From an uncultured Alphaproteobacteria bacterium (GTDB lineage Bacteria; Pseudomonadota; Alphaproteobacteria; Rickettsiales; Midichloriaceae), in contig CAIOSF010000272.1 in the NCBI GenBank assembly GCA_903860855.1, positions 1-5,284 of the forward strand: a stretch of DNA of 5,284 nucleotides. Direction: 5' to 3'. Below the pieces are notes generated by a model. It was not told the origin of the DNA. It made no database searches and saw nothing but the letters and a program-made list of their open reading frames with translations. Numbering within the stretch: the first letter of the stretch is position 1; each line of letters begins with the position of its first letter. The position numbers and the translations under genes are program-made. Positions 4,039-5,284 of the stretch are shown here, piece after piece.

Positions 4039-5187
4039 TCATCCATTCTGTATTTGTTCTGATTCTTCCTCTGCAATAATGCTGAGAGCTCCTAAAATAA
4101 GATTATTAATTATTTCAACTTCTGAAGAGCCTATCTTTTGTTTATTTACGATTTCCCATATAGGCCCATCGTAATGGACACTTCTGGCGTTGCCTGGGCC
4201 ACCAACAACTTCCAAATTAAACGACTCTGCTATTTTTGTCAGTTTTTCCATATTATTGCTTAATTTAGGTAATTTAAGGGTAAAACTGGCCCTCATTGCC
4301 GTCCCAATATCTCTTGGCGATGATGTAATAAATCCCAATCGTTCGCTGTGGCTATATGAAAATCCCATGCTTTCCAGCTGTATTTTTATTTCCGTGTGAA
4401 GTCGAGCAAAATTCTCAAATGCCTTAGCTATGCCTGCATCTTGGCGCGTTGAAATTATTTGGAGATGGTCCTTATTATTGCCAATCCAAAGAGATAAGTT
4501 TTCTTCGTTATTGATCAATAGGCTCGTATAATCATTGCTAAATTTATCGTCCTCATAATCGATTGTATGGACTGAGGATAGGGTTGGTTCTTGAAAATAA
4601 AATAACCCCTTATCTATTACTTTCTGTTTTATCTCCGGATCTAAGGATGAGATTGGGTAGTGTGCACTATACCATTTTGACTTCACCTTGGGCTTGTCTA
4701 CTTCATTTGGCTTAGCACGCATTATATCTGACTGACTCCTTGGTTTGCCTGCTGTATTTGATTTCGGTGCATCGCCTTTATGCATTGCGCAGGTGGCACT
4801 TCTCATAATATTCGTTAATATTGAATATTCGTTTGTAGTTGCTCCAGAGAGAAATGGAATGCCAGTTATATTACGAAGAGCTTTTACAGAAGAATAGACT
4901 ATGTACTTATTCAGCCGTTGTTCCGCGTCTTCGCTCAAGGTGATCCCAGCTGGATCTAAGTTTGTTTCGTGGAATGCTTTTTCAGGATCAAAGCCATGTA
5001 TCTGATTGATAATAGGGAACATGATCTCGCTGAAAACGAAATAGGAATCCTCGTCCCCCGCTATTACTCCATCTGGAATATTAGGAACCTCGACTCCAGG
5101 CTGTATTAGATTGGATAAACTATAGCCATTTGGTGTGGTTTTGTCGTATAATTTTTGAAAGAGTTTTGGTGTTAAAAACTCTGCCAT
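4039..5187 (-). CDS. Phosphagen kinase (arginine kinase-like) homologue lacking catalytic residues, probable pseudoenzyme
   Basis: The 382-residue product has the two-domain ATP:guanido phosphotransferase layout. The N-terminal domain (about 12-130) matches arginine kinase at SLSNLIQPGV (23-32) and DSYFVFSEIMFPII (47-60). The C-terminal domain (about 171-375) matches at WYSAHYPISSLDPEIKQKVID (172-192), KDHLQIIS (239-246), ERLGFITSSPRDIGTAMRAS (282-301) and LKLPKL (304-309). Aligned by eye to Limulus arginine kinase, key residues are replaced: R124 to S100, R126 to K102, H185 to G194, E225 to K239, R229 to Q243, C271 to S290, H284 to T303, R309 to V328 and E314 to N333; R280 (R299) and W221 (W234) remain. 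Guanidine phosphorylation is therefore unlikely. A Lys/Pro/Ser-rich insertion lies at about 131-170. There is no signal peptide or membrane span, so it is probably cytoplasmic. The frame is intact, arguing for a retained non-catalytic role. The LPKL-type C-terminus resembles animal/protist-like kinases more than bacterial McsB. The start ATG follows AAGGAG by 12 bases. Confidence 0.82.
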   Translation of the reverse strand: MAEFLTPKLFQKLYDKTTPNGYSLSNLIQPGVEVPNIPDGVIAGDEDSYFVFSEIMFPIINQIHGFDPEKAFHETNLDPAGITLSEDAEQRLNKYIVYSSVKALRNITGIPFLSGATTNEYSILTNIMRSATCAMHKGDAPKSNTAGKPRSQSDIMRAKPNEVDKPKVKSKWYSAHYPISSLDPEIKQKVIDKGLFYFQEPTLSSVHTIDYEDDKFSNDYTSLLINNEENLSLWIGNNKDHLQIISTRQDAGIAKAFENFARLHTEIKIQLESMGFSYSHSERLGFITSSPRDIGTAMRASFTLKLPKLSNNMEKLTKIAESFNLEVVGGPGNARSVHYDGPIWEIVNKQKIGSSEVEIINNLILGALSIIAEEESEQIQNG

Positions 5188-5199
5188 TAAACTAGTATG

Positions 5200-5205
5200 C
5201 TCCTT
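5200..5205 (-). promoter_or_regulatory. Ribosome binding site of the kinase-like gene
   Basis: The minus strand reads AAGGAG, 12 bases, then ATG at 5187. The match is strong but the spacing is long. It supports the ATG, yet the same frame stays open upstream through the window edge (32 codons with no stop and no ATG, GTG or TTG), so an N-terminal extension starting beyond 5284 cannot be excluded. I see no clear promoter in 5206-5284. Confidence 0.5.
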
Positions 5206-5284
5206 GGTAATGGGATAGGTTTGATATCGAAAATATATGAAGAGCTTTGTATCTTTTTTGTCACCACAGACTATGCCATTATGA

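Noticed and set aside
3079..4399. Plus-strand open frames opposite nusG (3079-3264), secE (3614-3823) and the kinase-like gene (4190-4399)
   Set aside because: They are antisense to clearly recognised genes, show no recognisable protein features and have no supporting spacing or operon context.
4039..5187. McsB-type protein-arginine kinase
   Set aside because: The C-terminal segments (LKLPKL, the NKQKIG stretch and the terminal helix) follow the arginine/creatine kinase pattern, the N-terminal domain matches arginine kinase, and no mcsA, ctsR or clpC neighbour is present.
4039..5187. The kinase-like gene as a pseudogene
   Set aside because: The frame runs uninterrupted for 382 codons with a ribosome binding site and well-preserved hydrophobic core segments; only active-site positions are systematically lost.

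Overview
The window looks like a chromosomal segment from an obligately intracellular alphaproteobacterium of the order Rickettsiales; the family cannot be fixed from this sequence. The main reason is the valyl-tRNA synthetase. It is the short, archaeal/eukaryal-like form typical of Rickettsiales, and stretches such as the HMGH region, the FDDNGLPTERLVEK segment and the WDWCISRQRYFG-like segment read very much like Rickettsia ValRS as I remember it. Moderately AT-rich DNA, spacers of 170-240 bp and one TTG start fit this. No database search was possible.

All recognised genes lie on the minus strand, so transcription runs from high to low coordinates. In that order they are: (1) a 382-residue protein of the arginine/creatine kinase (phosphagen kinase) family, 5187-4039; (2) secE, 3786-3601, the small essential subunit of the SecYEG translocon; (3) nusG, 3427-2891, the transcription elongation/termination factor; (4) valS, 2655-124; (5) the first 33 codons of an unrecognised gene, 101-1, which starts 22 bp after valS and has a good ribosome binding site. 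secE-nusG is the usual bacterial pair, but the ribosomal protein genes that normally follow nusG (rplK, rplA and so on) are absent and valS stands in their place.

The most unusual gene is the phosphagen-kinase homologue. Its fold-defining segments align well with arginine kinase, yet almost every residue known to bind nucleotide or guanidino substrate is replaced: four of the five phosphate-binding arginines, both catalytic glutamates, the reactive cysteine and the adenine-contacting histidines. It also carries a basic, low-complexity insertion of about 30-40 residues between the two domains. It reads as an intact gene for a catalytically dead family member (a pseudoenzyme).

The three main spacers (2656-2890, 3428-3600, 3787-4038) hold no tRNA or extra gene that I can support, but they are not featureless. 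The same bipartite motif, TGGTACCA-N12-TTGACTATA, precedes both secE and nusG with identical spacing and may be a promoter or operator. A 10-bp inverted repeat encloses 88 bp between secE and nusG. A diverged copy of one ~30-bp segment occurs both after the kinase-like gene and before valS. A degenerate ~21-bp repeat lies between nusG and valS. Two hairpins lie in the putative secE leader. No CRISPR array, insertion sequence or rRNA is visible.
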